The translations under genes were made by a program, and so were the position numbers. Source: Lophius americanus (lineage: Eukaryota > Chordata > Actinopteri > Lophiiformes > Lophiidae). Taken from it: a stretch of 64,000 nucleotides of DNA. The stretch is from the NCBI GenBank assembly GCA_037951165.1, contig JBBDHG010000127.1:4412815-4476814 (forward strand). The letters run 5' to 3'. Positions 12,306-25,554 of this stretch are shown piece by piece. The notes beneath the pieces are model-generated. The model worked only from the letters and a program-made list of their open reading frames with translations, made no database searches and was not told where the DNA came from. Every line of letters starts with the position of its first letter. The first letter of the stretch is position 1.

Positions 12306-15300
12306 TGAACTTTAGACAAAGCCAATTAATTTATATTATATACTATTCATTATGAAATATTATTTGCGATTAGGGCCACAAGCTAGCACAATAGAAAAAA
12401 TGAAATAGAGAAACAGACTTGGCAAAAGGAGAAAAACAAATAATGCAGAATGTGCTGAAACACCTTCAGCAAACTGGTTCCCACTCTCTCTGCACATAGC
12501 TGATAAAGCAGGAGAAGTATGAGAGGGCAGAGAAAAGGCAAAGATGAGATAAATAAGGAGCAAATGAACTATAGGGCTGTCCGGTTGTACAGGGCTGAGG
12601 ACTGGAGGTGTACAGTACACATATTCTTTATCCAAGTAGAAGTACATTAACTTAGAGAAAGAGGGAATGAGTGATACACATATTGATTGGACTTCTTTAC
12701 TTCAGTTCAAGGGGAAAATACAGACATGCATGAAATGTATGCATTATATGGAAGTAAAAACATGAAAGTAGAGTTATAAAGGTAAAATGTATAAAAGCAC
12801 AAAGCACTATGAAGTTAATGAAAACCCAACAGAAAATAGTACGGTAAAAAGCAGAAGAATGAAAGTGAAAAGTTGTAAAAACTTTCTAAAAGTAAAGAGT
12901 GGTAGTATACAATTTGTATAAAAGTGAAAGTATAGTATTATGAATGTTAAAAAAAACAGTTAATAAAATGTTATTTATATATCCTCCAATTCACAACAAA
13001 TACTATCTTGAGGTGTCTTTCAAAAAGACCAGATCTAGGCTGAACTCTTTATTCATTATTCTACAGAGACCCAAAAAAATCTGCAATGAGGACGCACTTG
13101 GCTTCAGTGGCAAGAAAAAGTTAAAAGTAGGAATAATATGAAAGAAAGAAATACTTACTTTCTTGTATAATCATATTTTACTCATTAGCAGACGCCTTTT
13201 TAAGAAAAACATTGTTTTCGGACATAACTTCCCATTTCAGTTGATAATTTCACTCAGGGGGATTGCTTGTACAATGCAGGGATAGAGCCTTGCTATCAGG
13301 GATGACAGCGTAGGCCTAGTTAATCATTGTTTTTGATTACTGGTAGTTGGATGGCATAGATTGATTTAAAGCAACTTAAAGTAAGTTGAAAGGGAGGACT
13401 TTAAACCCTCAGATATTCAAACTTGAGCCGCAGTAATAGATTTGTTTGTGGTAGATACATATTGATATTATTAATTTATCATCACATCCAGCAGCCACAG
13501 AGCAACATTTGCATCCACTGCAAAAATGTACAACCAACTCCTTCTCTTTTTAGGGGTTGCTTTAGGTCAACCTCACATCCCGAGGGAAACATTTGGCTCA
13601 TTGTCATTTTCAGTACGCTCACCAGCTACCCGCTAACATCTGCCAGTCATTACCGGACAGGTAGGTTTACTGTCCATCAAAACTTATTTTTTATTCTTTT
13701 TATCAAGAACAGCTGCCTGCAGGCCATAAAATCAGAACGATGATTGAAAAATAGTCTTCAACACTTCATAAAGCTGGCAATGATGAGTCTTGCCTGTGGC
13801 ACATACTTTGATGCGGGCTGCCTATTTAATTTCATACACACTTCATTTGGTTGATTGTGTATTGTCAAGATGTCTACTCTCTCTATTGGCATGACACAGT
13901 ATGCAAACCTGGGTTGAAATTGTTGGGTGAAATTTCCTTTTCTGTTTTAGCTTTTTCCGAGTGCTTTCACCTCTCCATCCCATAATTTATATTCCTATCC
14001 CCAAAGATTTGGGGATAGTATGGAATTATCATCGACGGTAGCGTGGAAGCATAGTTGTGTGTCTTTGGGCCAAAGGACGCTGATTGGATTCTTCCATTGT
14101 CATTAACCTTTTGCTCTGGATAACCGCTTTGTTTTACAAAAATTTCAACTTCTAACAGAATATCCCCAAAAAGCACAATAGATAGTAGAATAGTTACAAT
14201 AGTGAAAGAATACACTTGAATTGGGGCTAGTAACGATTTTTGAGAATCTGCTTGTACCCTATAGGTGTAAATGGGGAATATATAGCTATAGCTATTTTTC
14301 TTTTTTTCACACATGATTTGACATTTAATTTGAGGAGTTCAATTAGAGAAATTGTTTGTATGAGAAAATGTATCCAGTGAAATTTCAATTTTGACATATT
14401 TTGTGCAATTGCAAACAATAAATAAATAAATCTGTGTTCCTAATTAATAGAAGAAGAAAAAATTCCCTTTCGATTAAATTGTTCCTCATTTAATTTTTCT
14501 TTTCAAATGAGAAAAACAATTTAACAAAAAGATAAAAGCCTGCTGTAATATTAGAGATATTTGACAAGGGACAGCATTTCAAACACGTCATAAATCATAA
14601 ATGTGCTCAATTTAGGTTTTTTATGCATTAAAGGAGATCTGTCCGACACATCATCCAAGGAATGGGTGAATATCTGTTGAAAAACTTCATAACAGGGTTA
14701 ATTAATGCATTGGTTAAATATGTGCTGATTTAGGCTGTAGATCTGAGCCATTAGAAAGTGTATTTATATATAACAGAATGAGTTTGCTTTAAATGTCCAG
14801 TCCAAGCATATATGTTAATCTTTCATGTACATTCGGTATCAATCCCTCTTCCTTGTCTTTGCTCATAGTTAAAGGTCGTGAAGGACTATGAAAACAGAGG
14901 CAGCGGTTTTGCTTCTCTAAATGGAAGTAGAAAAGCCTCCGAGTTGCAGTGTGTCCCATGGAGCCTTCATGTCTGAAGCGATGAAAGCTGCTGTGCGAGC
15001 TTGTGTATGATCCACCCTGACAGGTTGAACTGACGCGGCGGGCTTCTATGTTTGACGGAGAAGTCATAACAATGATTTTAATCAAATAAAAACCACGGGG
15101 AAGTGAGATTCTGTTGAATCACATTTATAGAAAAAGTAATTAATGTGGCTGGAAAACCTCCTGTCTGGCTGTAACCTTTGAAGACTGTTTTCTTATTCAG
15201 AATAAATAGTAAAGCCGAGCCAGAGGCTCTGCTAGCTCTTTGCACTGACACTTATTAAAGCAATGTATTACCATTCTTAATTTAGCACTCTTTTTAATGC

Positions 15301-15904
15301 ACATGACACTTTGTATATTCATACACGGTCTGAAAGGCCAGTTTCTGAAATATCAAATGTCACAATGTGTGTGTTGATTACAGTCACCCTTTTCTATCTC
15401 AACGCTTTTATGTGCCTATTTGGCGAATGTGACCGAGTGGTTCTAATTAAGCAATAAATCTCCCTCTTATGTAAATTACATGTGTCAACATCTGGTATTT
15501 AAAAGCCTACACTGGCTGTCTACACACTGGCTGTGTCATTAATATATTCTGGGTAAATAAATGTGTGTGGTTGAGGGCAGTCATATATTTTGTTCTCTCT
15601 GAGAGTCTGTCTTGAAATATGAGAAGCATTACATTTAATCATCATCAGTTTGTGGAGGAGCACTTCATCGAGCAGAATATCTAATGCTTTGACTCATTCA
15701 AACCAGATTTTTATGACCTGCAGGACTCTATTGGCGATATAAATTACCAGTGAGTATGTATCTACATTTATATTATTTTAACATATCCACAGCTGCATTG
15801 AATACTAAACTCTGATTGGTCTGTGGACACACACTATGGTTATGAATTGCAGAAAAGGAATACTCCTCACTAACTGATCACAATAACACATGTCGAAATT
15901 GATT
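12306..15904. other. Intronic sequence, no gene seen
   Basis: AT-rich, without recognised coding content. A perfect short palindrome lies at 13995-14018. The stretch 15220-15725 is complex, non-repetitive sequence with several TAATTA-like motifs and is a reasonable place to test for conserved non-coding sequence. Conservation cannot be seen from one genome. Confidence 0.5.
13995..14018. repeat. Perfect 11-bp inverted repeat, 2-nt spacer
   Basis: Arms ctatccccaaa and tttggggatag flank 'ga'. The match is exact. The position is intronic and no role is evident. Confidence 0.85.
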
Positions 15905-16425
15905 GACACGTCGTTCCAGTCCTGGTCTCCTTACACTGGCTCCCTGTCCCGGTTCAGGATTGATTTTTAAATTTCATTACCGGTTTTTTAGGTTTTAAAT
16001 GAGTTGATGCCAACTTATCCGGCGGATATTTAACATTTTAAAACTCCTGCAAGGTCACCGAGGAGGTCCAGTCAATGCCTCCTGGATGTTTACACATCTA
16101 ATCTCGAAAAATGGAGGTTACCAGGCTTTTGCGTTGGCTTCTCCCAAATTATTGAATAGTTTACTTGCTTTTGTAAGGACTGCTTGGCTCCCATTCAATT
16201 TTAAATCTCTACTGAAGACCCACTTGTTGTCTGTGACTTTAATTTGAGGTTAAGTCTTTAAAATTTTTTATTACGGTTGTATTACAAAATGTTTTCATTA
16301 CTTATTGCTTTTACTTCTCATACAGTTTGTTTTAATCTGCTGATCTTGTTCCTTTAATGTCTGTTCAGCGCTTTGATCAGCTGCGGTTGTTGAAAATATG
16401 CTCAACAAATAATATTAACTGACAT
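15905..16425 (+). mobile_element. Degenerate L2-type LINE, 3' end of ORF2
   Basis: The plus-strand translation shows 'SLHWLPVP' followed by a 'KALNELMPTYPADIL' segment, then more decayed matches to the C-terminal tail of L2/Rex1-type ORF2. In intact relatives this tail ends in a conserved 'LWNSLP' motif. Stops and frame changes break the frame throughout. The copy is 5' truncated, as is usual for target-primed insertions, and non-functional. Confidence 0.65.
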
Positions 16426-19400
16426 TGATTTTGAGCTAGTCATTTGCTGGGTCGAAGAGCCTGAACAAGTTGCCGGTTGAAAAACAAGGCCAACATGAAA
16501 AGAAAATAACAACAATTCGCACCTAGAAAAGACTAGAGAAGATTATGTTTTTTTCTGACTTACTCCTTCATCAAACATTAAAGTTTACTTCCTCTTTTGC
16601 TGCTTGTGGCCATAGTTATAATAACCAACGGAATATTTTTTCCCCCCCACTTTTTCTTAATTTTCAGACAAAGAAAAGACTATGTAGAGATTATGTAGAG
16701 AGGTGAACATTTGCACGACTGATGTTGGCCATATTATAGATAGAAACATAGATGGACAACTAAGGAGTATTGTGAAATACATCTGGTGTAGAGAATGAGC
16801 TGCGAAGTGTCAGTGGTCAAGATATTTTGATGATAAATTGCCTTTTTTTCAACATATATTAACCATTTCCCTAGTCCTATTGAGCTGATGCCATTTTGGA
16901 GGCATAGAAGGACATCCAAAATTCTAAATATGGACTTTTAACATTTTCAACGATGTGTCTTACCGATCTTGGGCTCAAAATGTCCCATGCAGACTTCCTT
17001 TCTGTTTCTCTGACCAGTGGATTTATTCAAGTTATCAAGTTATAACTGATTAAAATCCACAAACTTTAAGGAGGTTTTGGAACTTGTTTTTTTGCAAAAT
17101 TGGGGAAAATGTTGGAAAAAAACACAATGTCCAATTGTGAAAAAATCACACCTTTCAGGAGCTGCAATAAATCCTGAATGTGGGTTTTTTCCTGTCCAAT
17201 TCCTCATCATTTCACCAAGTTTTAATCAATGGAAAAAAAGTCTTATAATGGCAGAATCAACAAAGCAACAGACTGAAATTTTGACAACTTTGAAAAGTAT
17301 TTGTTTCTGATAATATTAGCAAGGCTCTCTCACATTTATTTGTGCCAGTAAGAATGACAGTAGGTTAACATGCACAGTATCCAGGTCCTTCCGACTGTAG
17401 CATTTTAGCAGCAAAAAGGTCAAATTGCCTCAAAACTACTAAACAAAGAAGACTGTTGCGTTTAAATTGTTAAAACTAAATGCAGCTTATTCATTTAAAA
17501 AAAAAAAAAATCTAATTTACATAGTAATTTTCAGGCAATATGTTTCTTGACTTTTTTTTTTCAATAAATAAAGTCAACTTATTACATTTTACAGTGCAGT
17601 AAAGGGACTTTATTCTAAAAGTTCAGTGGGAAAGGTAGCAAAAGATGGAAGAACAAGAAGAAGTTTGAATTGCAGTGTTAAAAAATCTGACAACCTTGTT
17701 TTAAAAATGCGCTCTCATGCAACAATCTGTTAAATAAGCAAGACAAGCACTTCTAGAATGAAAGCAAAGGCTGATTGATTTCCATTCACCTGAGTCTACT
17801 GCAAATTATATACACACTTGGCCAATGTCATCATAAACTAGAATTGCACTCAGAGTCTGGCTCTCAGCAGCAAGCATACCTCAACCAAGGCCCAACAGAT
17901 CTACACTTTTTTTTCTTTAGACAACCCACAACTTTATGGAGTATAATCTGGACAGGGAACCATCCTCCCTAAAAGTTTTGTTGAAGTTCGATAGATTTTG
18001 CATATTCCTTGCTGACGAACCAACCTGCCCACAAACACACAGATACAGGTGAAAACAGAAAACTCCTCAGTATGAACATACATATAACATCGTGGACCTT
18101 ATTTGGTTGATGATGTCATATTTTTTCCCTCCAATCATTTATCTCTCCTCCATGTTGTGTTAAGTGGAATCCCAAGACTTCCAAACTTTGCATCTCATTA
18201 TATGGGATGCTCTTCCAGCTGTGGCCTCTTCCAAAGCAGAAATGCCACACACTGGACTATTCTGACTAGTATTGCTTAGCCGACAAATAAAGGGTTGTTG
18301 AAAAAACGACTGCTGAGAGGTGAAACGCCTTCAGTTTAAACAGATCTGCACCTTTAAGAGTAGCTTAAACTTTTCTAAGTATGCACTGTGGATTCTAAGA
18401 CAAAAACTGTTCCGGGTGTATTAAGCTATTAAAACTGTATTTTCTGTGTTCACGACATGCCACATTTAAACAAGTCATGCACAGAGGCAAATGTCAACAC
18501 ATAAGTACCAATGTGTACTGCCAAATTATTCACATCATTTGAGTCAACAAAGTTAAATAGAAAATAAATGTACTAAGTTTAAGCACTGCATCAAATACAT
18601 CCATGGCGCATGAAAAGAGAGAGAAGAAAGAGTGAGAGAGAGAAGAAGAACGAGAGAGAGAGAGAGAAGAAGAAAGAGAGAGAGAGAGAAGAAGAAAGAG
18701 AAAGAGAGAGAAGAAGAAAGAGAGAGCGAGAGAAGAAGAAAAAGAATAAGGGAAAGGTATGAAGAGGATTTCATAATGATCTATAATTAATCAGCGTCTC
18801 ATCAATTACACTCTTATCTAATCTAATATCTCACACCATGCTGCCAGAATAGAGGCGAGGTGGAGGTTGTTGCTCTGTATGTGTGTCAATGCAAACAGGA
18901 GCTTTGTGTAACAACATGCAGTGTGTGGCTATCACAGCAAACAGGCTTCATTACGTCCAGAGTAATAACCTGTGACACACTGAATATCAGCCCCTCTCTG
19001 TCTCTCCTCTCTATCAGACTCTCTTCATCCTGATGCACCACAGTTGTCATTCTTATCAGTTATCCTTATTTTAAAATGAATATTACCAGTGAGAGGACTG
19101 GCAGCCAGTGTCAGTATCTCTTCATTCACACAACTTATGCTATGCTGGAATAGTTTCAGGTCCCCCAGGACCCTACAGAGGAGGAACACCTTATGGAGAC
19201 AAGTAAGTCAGGAACACAATCTCTGATTTTTCTTTAGATTCTATCAAAGCATCGTGGAATTGCGTAGTGGATAGTTAAAAGCAACAACTTTTTCCAAGCT
19301 GAATGTGGAAAAACAGAGTGGCTACAAACAGAGGATACTTAAACATTGCCAGCCGCCCAGGTGAAATAAAACACAAACGAAGCCTTTCACATTAATCATT

Positions 19401-20375
19401 TCCATCACGGCGGAAGGGTTCAGGCAGTTGGAAGACTTGCTGAAGAGAAGACATGATGAATTTGTCTAGTGTGAGTGGGAATAACCTTCACAGAAATACT
19501 CACCCCTCCTCTCTCCCTTGTTACAGTGATACAAATAACACTCTGTCAGATTACCTACAAGAGGAAACATTCAGGTCACGCAAAGGATACACTGACAGAC
19601 TTTGTAAAATACTTCTCTCCGCTTTTATTGTTCTATTAATCTGTTCTCTCCTGCTGTATTTATTTACCGTTCTTCCTTGCTCTTCATTACTCTTTCATAG
19701 GATGTTCTCTCCTTAACGCCCCCATCACAGTTTTCCTCCTCCACCTCTGTGCAGTCCTCATGTGAAGCACACACACCTCATCGGACTCAGATACTAATCT
19801 TCTGTCGCAAAAGTTTATTTGACTGTTTTTGAGCAAAGCACTTAACCTTTAATCACTTAATTGTAAAGGTTCACTGACTAACAGCAGAGAAAGTGGGGGG
19901 GGGGAGTAAATTGGTCCCTTTAAATGAACAGGCACACTCAGCAAACCATTTCGGAGGATTTAAAGGGAAGAAAACACTCCAATTATCAGGTAACTGGATT
20001 CTTATCTGCTTGGTTACTTCTAATCATTGTCATTAAAATGAATTATTTTGTATCAGTGCCATGTTATCATAAAGCCGTTGGAGTGACATGTGTGAGTGCG
20101 TGTCCCTCCAACCGCTTCATCATCAAACCACTTCATCTTCAGATGTGATAAAATTACACATTCACTCACACATAAACAAGCAAACTAGAGCGTTGGTTTT
20201 GCTTGGGCACGTAAATCACAATTATCTCATAAAAACACCAAATGCAGTCATTAAGGAAGTTTCCCTCCAAATCAGCCCAATTGTCAGAATTCAAAGACAG
20301 TATCTCTGTTTTCCTGATTGACTCTTCACGTACGGTGGCCCGAAGTATTTGATCCCAGGTCTCCTTGCAGGAACC
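16426..20375. other. Intronic sequence, no gene seen
   Basis: AT-rich with several poly-A and poly-T runs (e.g. 17497-17510) and one polypurine block listed separately. No exon or mobile element is recognised. Confidence 0.55.
18612..18757. repeat. (GA)n / (GAA)n polypurine tract
   Basis: About 145 nt of nearly pure purine on the plus strand, mixing GA dinucleotides and GAAGAA blocks at quasi-regular spacing. Leucine- and serine-rich ORFs across it on the minus strand are a composition artefact. Confidence 0.9.
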
Positions 20376-20905
20376 TACACTGATCAGTCAAAACATTATA
20401 ACCACTGTTAGATGAAGTTAGAATATAACAGATTATCTCGTTACAATGGTACCTGTCAGTGGATCGGATATCCTTGGCAGCAAGTGAACATTTTGAGCAG
20501 AAATTAATGTCTTGAGAGCAGGAAAAATGAGAAATCCTAAGGATTTGAGCAACTTTGACAAAGCAAACATGTGATGGCTACATGACTGCATCAGGGCTTC
20601 TCTGCAGCGCTTCTTCCTCTTCTTCTTTGTACTGTTCCCTTTTGTGGTTGCCATATTTACACCTTTTCCTGTCCTCTGCATCTTCCTCAGTCACACCAAC
20701 CAACTGCATGTCCTCTCTCACAACATCCAGATACCTCCTCTTTGGTCTCCCTGTTTTTCTCCTGCTTGACAGTTCCATCCCTAGCAAACTTGTCACAATA
20801 TATCCACAGACCTGATCTGCGGTATACCTACCAAAGTGGTATAAGGAAGGACCTATGGTGAGCTGGAACCTGGGCCATGTGCACACAAGGCTCATTGATG
20901 CATGT
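20376..20905 (+). mobile_element. Tc1-like DNA transposon fragment, interrupted
   Basis: The left end begins with the terminal-repeat-like phrase 'ctgatcagtcaaaacattat'. It runs into decayed transposase N-terminal coding: near 20527 the translation reads 'RNPKDLSNFDKA', matching the start of the helix-turn-helix region of a teleost Tc1-like family. That coding is cut by a LINE fragment at 20607-20812. It then resumes with text like 'TYQSGIRKDLW' in shifted frames and 'aaggctcattgatgcatgtg', the stretch before the catalytic domain. The DDE domain and right terminal repeat are absent, so the copy is dead. Confidence 0.7.
20607..20812 (-). mobile_element. RTE-like LINE 3' fragment inserted in the Tc1-like element
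   Basis: Read on the minus strand it encodes a stretch including 'ELSSRRKTGRPKRRYLDVV' and 'GVTEEDAEDRKR', the C-terminal end of a non-LTR retrotransposon reverse transcriptase ORF. It ends in a purine-rich (GAA-like) 3' tail next to the Tc1 sequence on the low-coordinate side. Both flanks are Tc1-like transposase sequence, so the LINE entered an existing Tc1 copy. The junctions are good to within about 5 nt. Confidence 0.65.
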
Positions 20906-22645
20906 GCCTACTTTGAGGAACCCGGTGGAACTAGGCTTTAAAAAACTTTCACAAGGAATGTGGATCTGAAGGATCAAGTTCCACTGACTCCCACTATTGA
21001 TTTGTGGTTAGTTTTCGTTTATGTTTGGTCTTTCATTCATTCTCTTTGGTACTTTCTCCTACTGTCCTTCCCGGTCTATTGGGCCTACCATTTGCTTCCC
21101 CTAAACCTGCACACACTGTTTGATACAGATATCTGTATGATATCGGTATTGATTGTAAGCACTTTCACTAACCTTAAAAATAAAGGCCTATGCTATAATA
21201 GTTTTATTAGATGTTTTAGGAGCGTAAGTCTTGTTTTAAATGAATCTCCTGTCTATGCATTATGTTTGGGACCTATTATACTTCAGCATCACTTACCTAT
21301 CGACGAGACATGATCCAGTTGAAATGATTCTAAAGTTTCTTTGCTGCTGCCTTTAAAATAATTGATAAAATAAAAGAAGTACTCATTAAGTCAATATACA
21401 GGACTGTGTTAAGTATATGTCGTTTATGGTATGTGGTTTGCATGCTCTGAACGCTTAATGAGGCCTGAAATAGTGATGATTATATCCATCTATGTTTTCG
21501 TGCAAAGTGTGGGATGTGAACCAGGAAAAATAATTGTACTTTTTGATAATTCAATTTTTCTACAAATTTTATCTTTTTCTATGGACACATTTGTTTTAAG
21601 TTCAGTCTTGATGATGGTCATCTAGTCTGGAGCATCTCTCGCAAACCATATAATCAAGCCTCACCCAATTTTCATGGAAATTAACCATGATAGATCGATA
21701 TGCCTTTTGATATATAACATTTAAGGTGATCCCAAGAGGTTGTTCATCTTCTAAATATCCTATCCTCTCCATCACACAAAAACTTGCCGTGGGGGGGGGG
21801 CTAGACTCATGGGGTAAGTTGCCAAGGAAACTGACTCAGTTTTACTAGCTTCTCTTTCAAAAGTGGAAATCTTTTGATTAATATACTTTCTGGGAAACCC
21901 CTGTGGTTTGGCTTGATTGTTATTATTTCCACTTGTTTCGAGTCCTCACCTGCTGCCTTGATTTGTGATAACCTTTGACTCGTGTGCGCTCTAGCCCTGT
22001 TTCCTTTTTATGTTCCCATTTTCCTAAAAATTGTAATATTGCCTCCCTGACTTACTTTTGTTTTTTATAACTAATGCTATTACTATTTGATAGACCATAG
22101 CTAGTCTACCCTGCGTTTGGAGTTCAGCTTCTGTTTGTAAATTAATTTTTTCATGAAATTATTGAACTGCAGTGTGCCTCCAGTGTCATCTGTACTTTGT
22201 GTGCTGTTTTTGAACTAAACATGTGAAAGGAAACAGACCAAAAAATAAAAATAAATAAACCACACATTTTTCTACATGATGAACAGTTGGATATAAATTA
22301 CAATCTTATCGGCCAACACATGCGGTTTGAAGAGGAGTCCTCACAAAGTAGTCTGACAAGCTGCTTAGTTTGTGTCAGATAGTGAGGCATCTGCTTAACC
22401 ATGACTCATTGCTTGACTGGAGTATAAACTTTGTGGATAACCTTGATACTCTGTTATCATTAGCTAAGCCCTGGACTACCACAAGCTCCCTGCTAATGCC
22501 AGCCACAATGTCAGTTTAGCCACCAACTGTCTAGCTACCGTCCAAATCCAGCCTCTGAAAGAAGGGTCTGCTTGCCAATTGCTTACTGGTGGCACATTGC
22601 TTGCTGCTCGCATATAATGGGTATGGGTTAGGGTTTACAGACATC
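20906..22645. other. Intronic sequence, no gene seen
   Basis: No exon or element is recognised. A G-run (10 G) lies at 21791-21800. The 117-codon ORF at 20960-21313 is hydrophobic by composition and has no family resemblance. Confidence 0.5.
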
Positions 22646-22762
22646 TTAGTGGGGGATGACCGCTCTACTTTCTGCTCCAAAATATACATCGGAACAGGGA
22701 CTTGAGCCCTGGACCCTCAGATTAAATGTCTGATCCTTTACTGAGTGAACTATCCAGGCTGT
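22646..22762 (-). mobile_element. tRNA-derived SINE fragment
   Basis: On the minus strand there is a tRNA-like head: 'tagttcactcagtaaaggat' (A-box region, about 22733-22752), an anticodon-arm-like 'tttaatctgagggtcc', and 'gggctcaagtccc' (B-box-like, about 22697-22709). There is no run-off tail or clean end. The tRNA fold is degenerate and is not called as a functional tRNA gene. Confidence 0.6.
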
Positions 22763-23343
22763 CTCTGGGCTATCTCACTGACCAATAAGGAAACAGTCTC
22801 AGTCAATGTCTCATAAGTCTAAAAGCCCTGTTCTCCTCTGCCTAAGATAACGATGCTATGGAGAAAGTTCGTCAAAGTCCTGCAAAGTGGTCCTACTTTT
22901 TGTCTTTCTTCTCAGCATCCTGTTTTTGTTTTTTTCTCTTTTTTTTTGTCTCTGTTGTTTTTCTTTGCTTGATGCTTTCTCAGAGGTACTGATGTGTGAG
23001 AGACAGAAGGGTCTGCATCTCAACGTTTCGTAATTCAATTAACTTGACCACTGGGTTTTCAGCATTTGTGTGTTTGTGAGAGAGTGATAACCAGAACAAG
23101 GGAACAATGTTAACACCGACAGCCCTTTTTAAGTCTCATTCTGAACAAGTGTGACTGAGAGTGTGCTCCTAGGTGAAAAACATGTGTTTGTCCCCTTTAT
23201 TCAACACCAATGGACAAATTACCTTAGCCGTGTGAATGTGTGTGTACATAATGAACCTCTTGACTCCCTAATTTTCCAGACCAATGGCTGAATCACGTGT
23301 CAAGTGGAATAAAAATGCAAAGGATATCAAGTCACCTCGACCC

Positions 23344-23443
23344 AATACACCCACACACATACACTTACACACATACATGCACACACAAACACAAACACAC
23401 ACGGACACACACAAATAGACACACACGTACACACAAGCACAGA
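23344..23443. repeat. CA-rich imperfect microsatellite
   Basis: About 100 nt of CA-dominated repeats interrupted by ACAT, ACAA, ACGG and ATAG units. Threonine/histidine-rich and cysteine/valine-rich ORFs over it are artefacts. Confidence 0.85.
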
Positions 23444-24905
23444 CCATGCGGCCATAACAAGTTTGTGCTTGTGCTTGTTATGAAAGCAAAACCTGTGAAG
23501 ACTAAAGAAGAATAAATTAAAAAAATGTAAAATAATGCTTTGTTCAGTGGTTCCAGTCTGTTTTTGCTGACATATTTATCCGAGAACACTTTCAAACATG
23601 CCAAAAACACAACAAAAAGTTTACAGACAGACCTTCTTTTACCTGCCTCATACAAGAGTATCAATATTAGATTGACTGATATTAACTGTTCTCAACAGCC
23701 GACCAAATCTACCAACGTCGGTCCTCATTATTAGTCTTTCATCTTGCTGTTTTTTTTTTTTTTATTATTCTCTTTACCTTATTTGTTTGTGCTTTTAGTA
23801 CAACCGCCCGTCCATGTCCTGATCTCTGCCCAGTCCATACAAATCTATCGACTTCATCCTTCAGCAGTCTCATCAGCCACCACCACCACCAATGTGTTGG
23901 TGGGGGATATATCTTGCTGTAGCTCAGGGCAGATACCCCTTGATTAAAATCTCAGTGATGAGTGCCAAAGACTTTCTGACAGACTAATTATCGTATATCA
24001 TCTGGTTTTATAAACATACATTTTTGCTTCATACTTTGTTTCTCCTGATTAAACTTTATATGAAAAGCTGAGTCACTTTACTTTGTTATCATGCATCAGT
24101 TTGCTCATTTCTCTCAAGGGATCAACACTGTCTCTCCGTACAGAGGTCAAGGATCGGAAACAGATGTCCAGTGTTTTATTGATGGACAATACAGTGAGTC
24201 CCCCAAACTCGAGACATGATAGATGGACTGATTCTCTCTCTCTTTCATGGAAAACATAATTAAGCTGTCCTAGCATCATCAGAGTAATAGTCTGCTCAGA
24301 GTTTCACTTTAAATTATCTTAATAATGATCATTACAACACCACAGTGAAAGTAAAACTACGATATCTAATCTGGCTAATTGGAATTGTTATAATTCTTTA
24401 CCTTTCCAAAAACTGCAAAAAAGTGGGAGATCTTTCCACATAAACATTTGCTTTGACCCTTGACTTTTGTCACCTTTTGGATGTGTAGAAGAACACAGAA
24501 CATTAATTACCATTAGATCCTTTTTTTTTTACCTGCGGTGTGTTGGCAAAAATAAATAGCCAATGAAGATAAGTCCCGCTTGCTTCTCTTTAATAACGAG
24601 AAACGCTAATCATTTCTGTTGCCAGGGGATCGCTGCAGGTAATGTAATTAATATTTTTCTTATTAAAGATGTGGCCTATTATTTCAATCACTCAAATCCC
24701 ATCTGCTATTAATCAAAATGATGATATTTCTATCCATCCACTTTTTACCATCACACAGATGTGCAGGAGCTTCCCTCCACCTCCTCTTCAGTTAAGTATT
24801 TTGTATTTGCTAACCTTCAGTCAGTATGTCCAGTGCTGCTACCTTCATAGCAATGCATCAGGTGATCAGGTGCACCTGGTTTTTAAAGCAAATGAAGATT
24901 GTGTG

Positions 24906-24980
24906 AACATCCATCCATTTTTTATAACTGCTTATCCTGTTCAGAGTCTCTGGGGGCTGGAGTCAATCAATTTAGATTTT
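24906..24980 (-). mobile_element. Truncated SINE tail
   Basis: The plus-strand phrase 'actgcttatcctgttcagag', followed by 'ctctgggggctggagtcaat', is the reverse of the 3' tail of the SINE at 11972-12305. Only the tail survives. Confidence 0.5.
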
Positions 24981-25224
24981 CCAGTTCACATATATTTCAC
25001 GGTTTGGAACTCTGCGAGGAAGATGGAAACTGCAACAGACCCATTTAGACAGAGAACTTTTCTCTGTAACTCCTAAAGAAAAGGCTGATAAAAATCTGAC
25101 CATATTGAGATTGTAATTTACAACTATGAAAGCAATGAAAAAAAGGACATGTCTCAGTGCTAACCAACAACTCATCCTCGCTCGCTCTTACCTAATCATT
25201 ACCTATGTCCTCATGTAATCACAT

Positions 25225-25442
25225 GTTACACAGTACGTACATACAGTACAACGTGGTGACATTTAACTCTGCATTTAACCCATCCCTTAGGGAGCAGTGG
25301 GCGTCCCTTTTGAAGCGCCCGGGGAGCTAGGGTTTCAGGGTCTGGCTCAAGGACCCAGCGCTTGTTGTGTCAGGGGCTGAGCGTGAACCCTGATCTCCTG
25401 CTTGAGGAATGACTGCTCTACCCACTGAGCTAAAGCTACCCT
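25225..25442 (-). mobile_element. tRNA-headed SINE, second family
   Basis: The minus strand starts at about 25440 with 'tagctttagctcagtgggta' (A-box region), then 'cagggttcacgctc' (B-box-like). The body has 'aagcgctgggtccttgagcc' and 'ggggcgcttcaaaagggacg'-like text, and the tail region includes 'gggttaaatgcagag'. The body differs from the SINE at 11972, so this is a separate teleost SINE family. The copy is moderately diverged. Confidence 0.65.
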
Positions 25443-25554
25443 GAATGATCTAGAAACTGAAATGTTAGTGGAGTAATAGTGTGTAGAAATTGCAGCAAAA
25501 TCACTCCTAATCATATCCTCGAAAAGTTTGGGATATTTTTATTTTTATCTGTGG

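Larger units (their letters stand above)
22763..25224. other. Intronic sequence with CA-rich repeat and SINE tail
   Basis: A pyrimidine-rich stretch (22895-22975) and an imperfect CA repeat (23344-23443) are present, with a T-run at 23750-23763. Nothing else is recognised as coding. Confidence 0.5.

Noticed and set aside
13535..13580. Third copy of the RTE-like LINE tail
   Set aside because: Only a short phrase ('ctttttaggggttgct') resembles the copy at 4085, too little to support a call.
25375..25440. Functional tRNA gene on the minus strand
   Set aside because: It is the head of a SINE with the body attached, and the anticodon arm and 3' acceptor strand are not formed.
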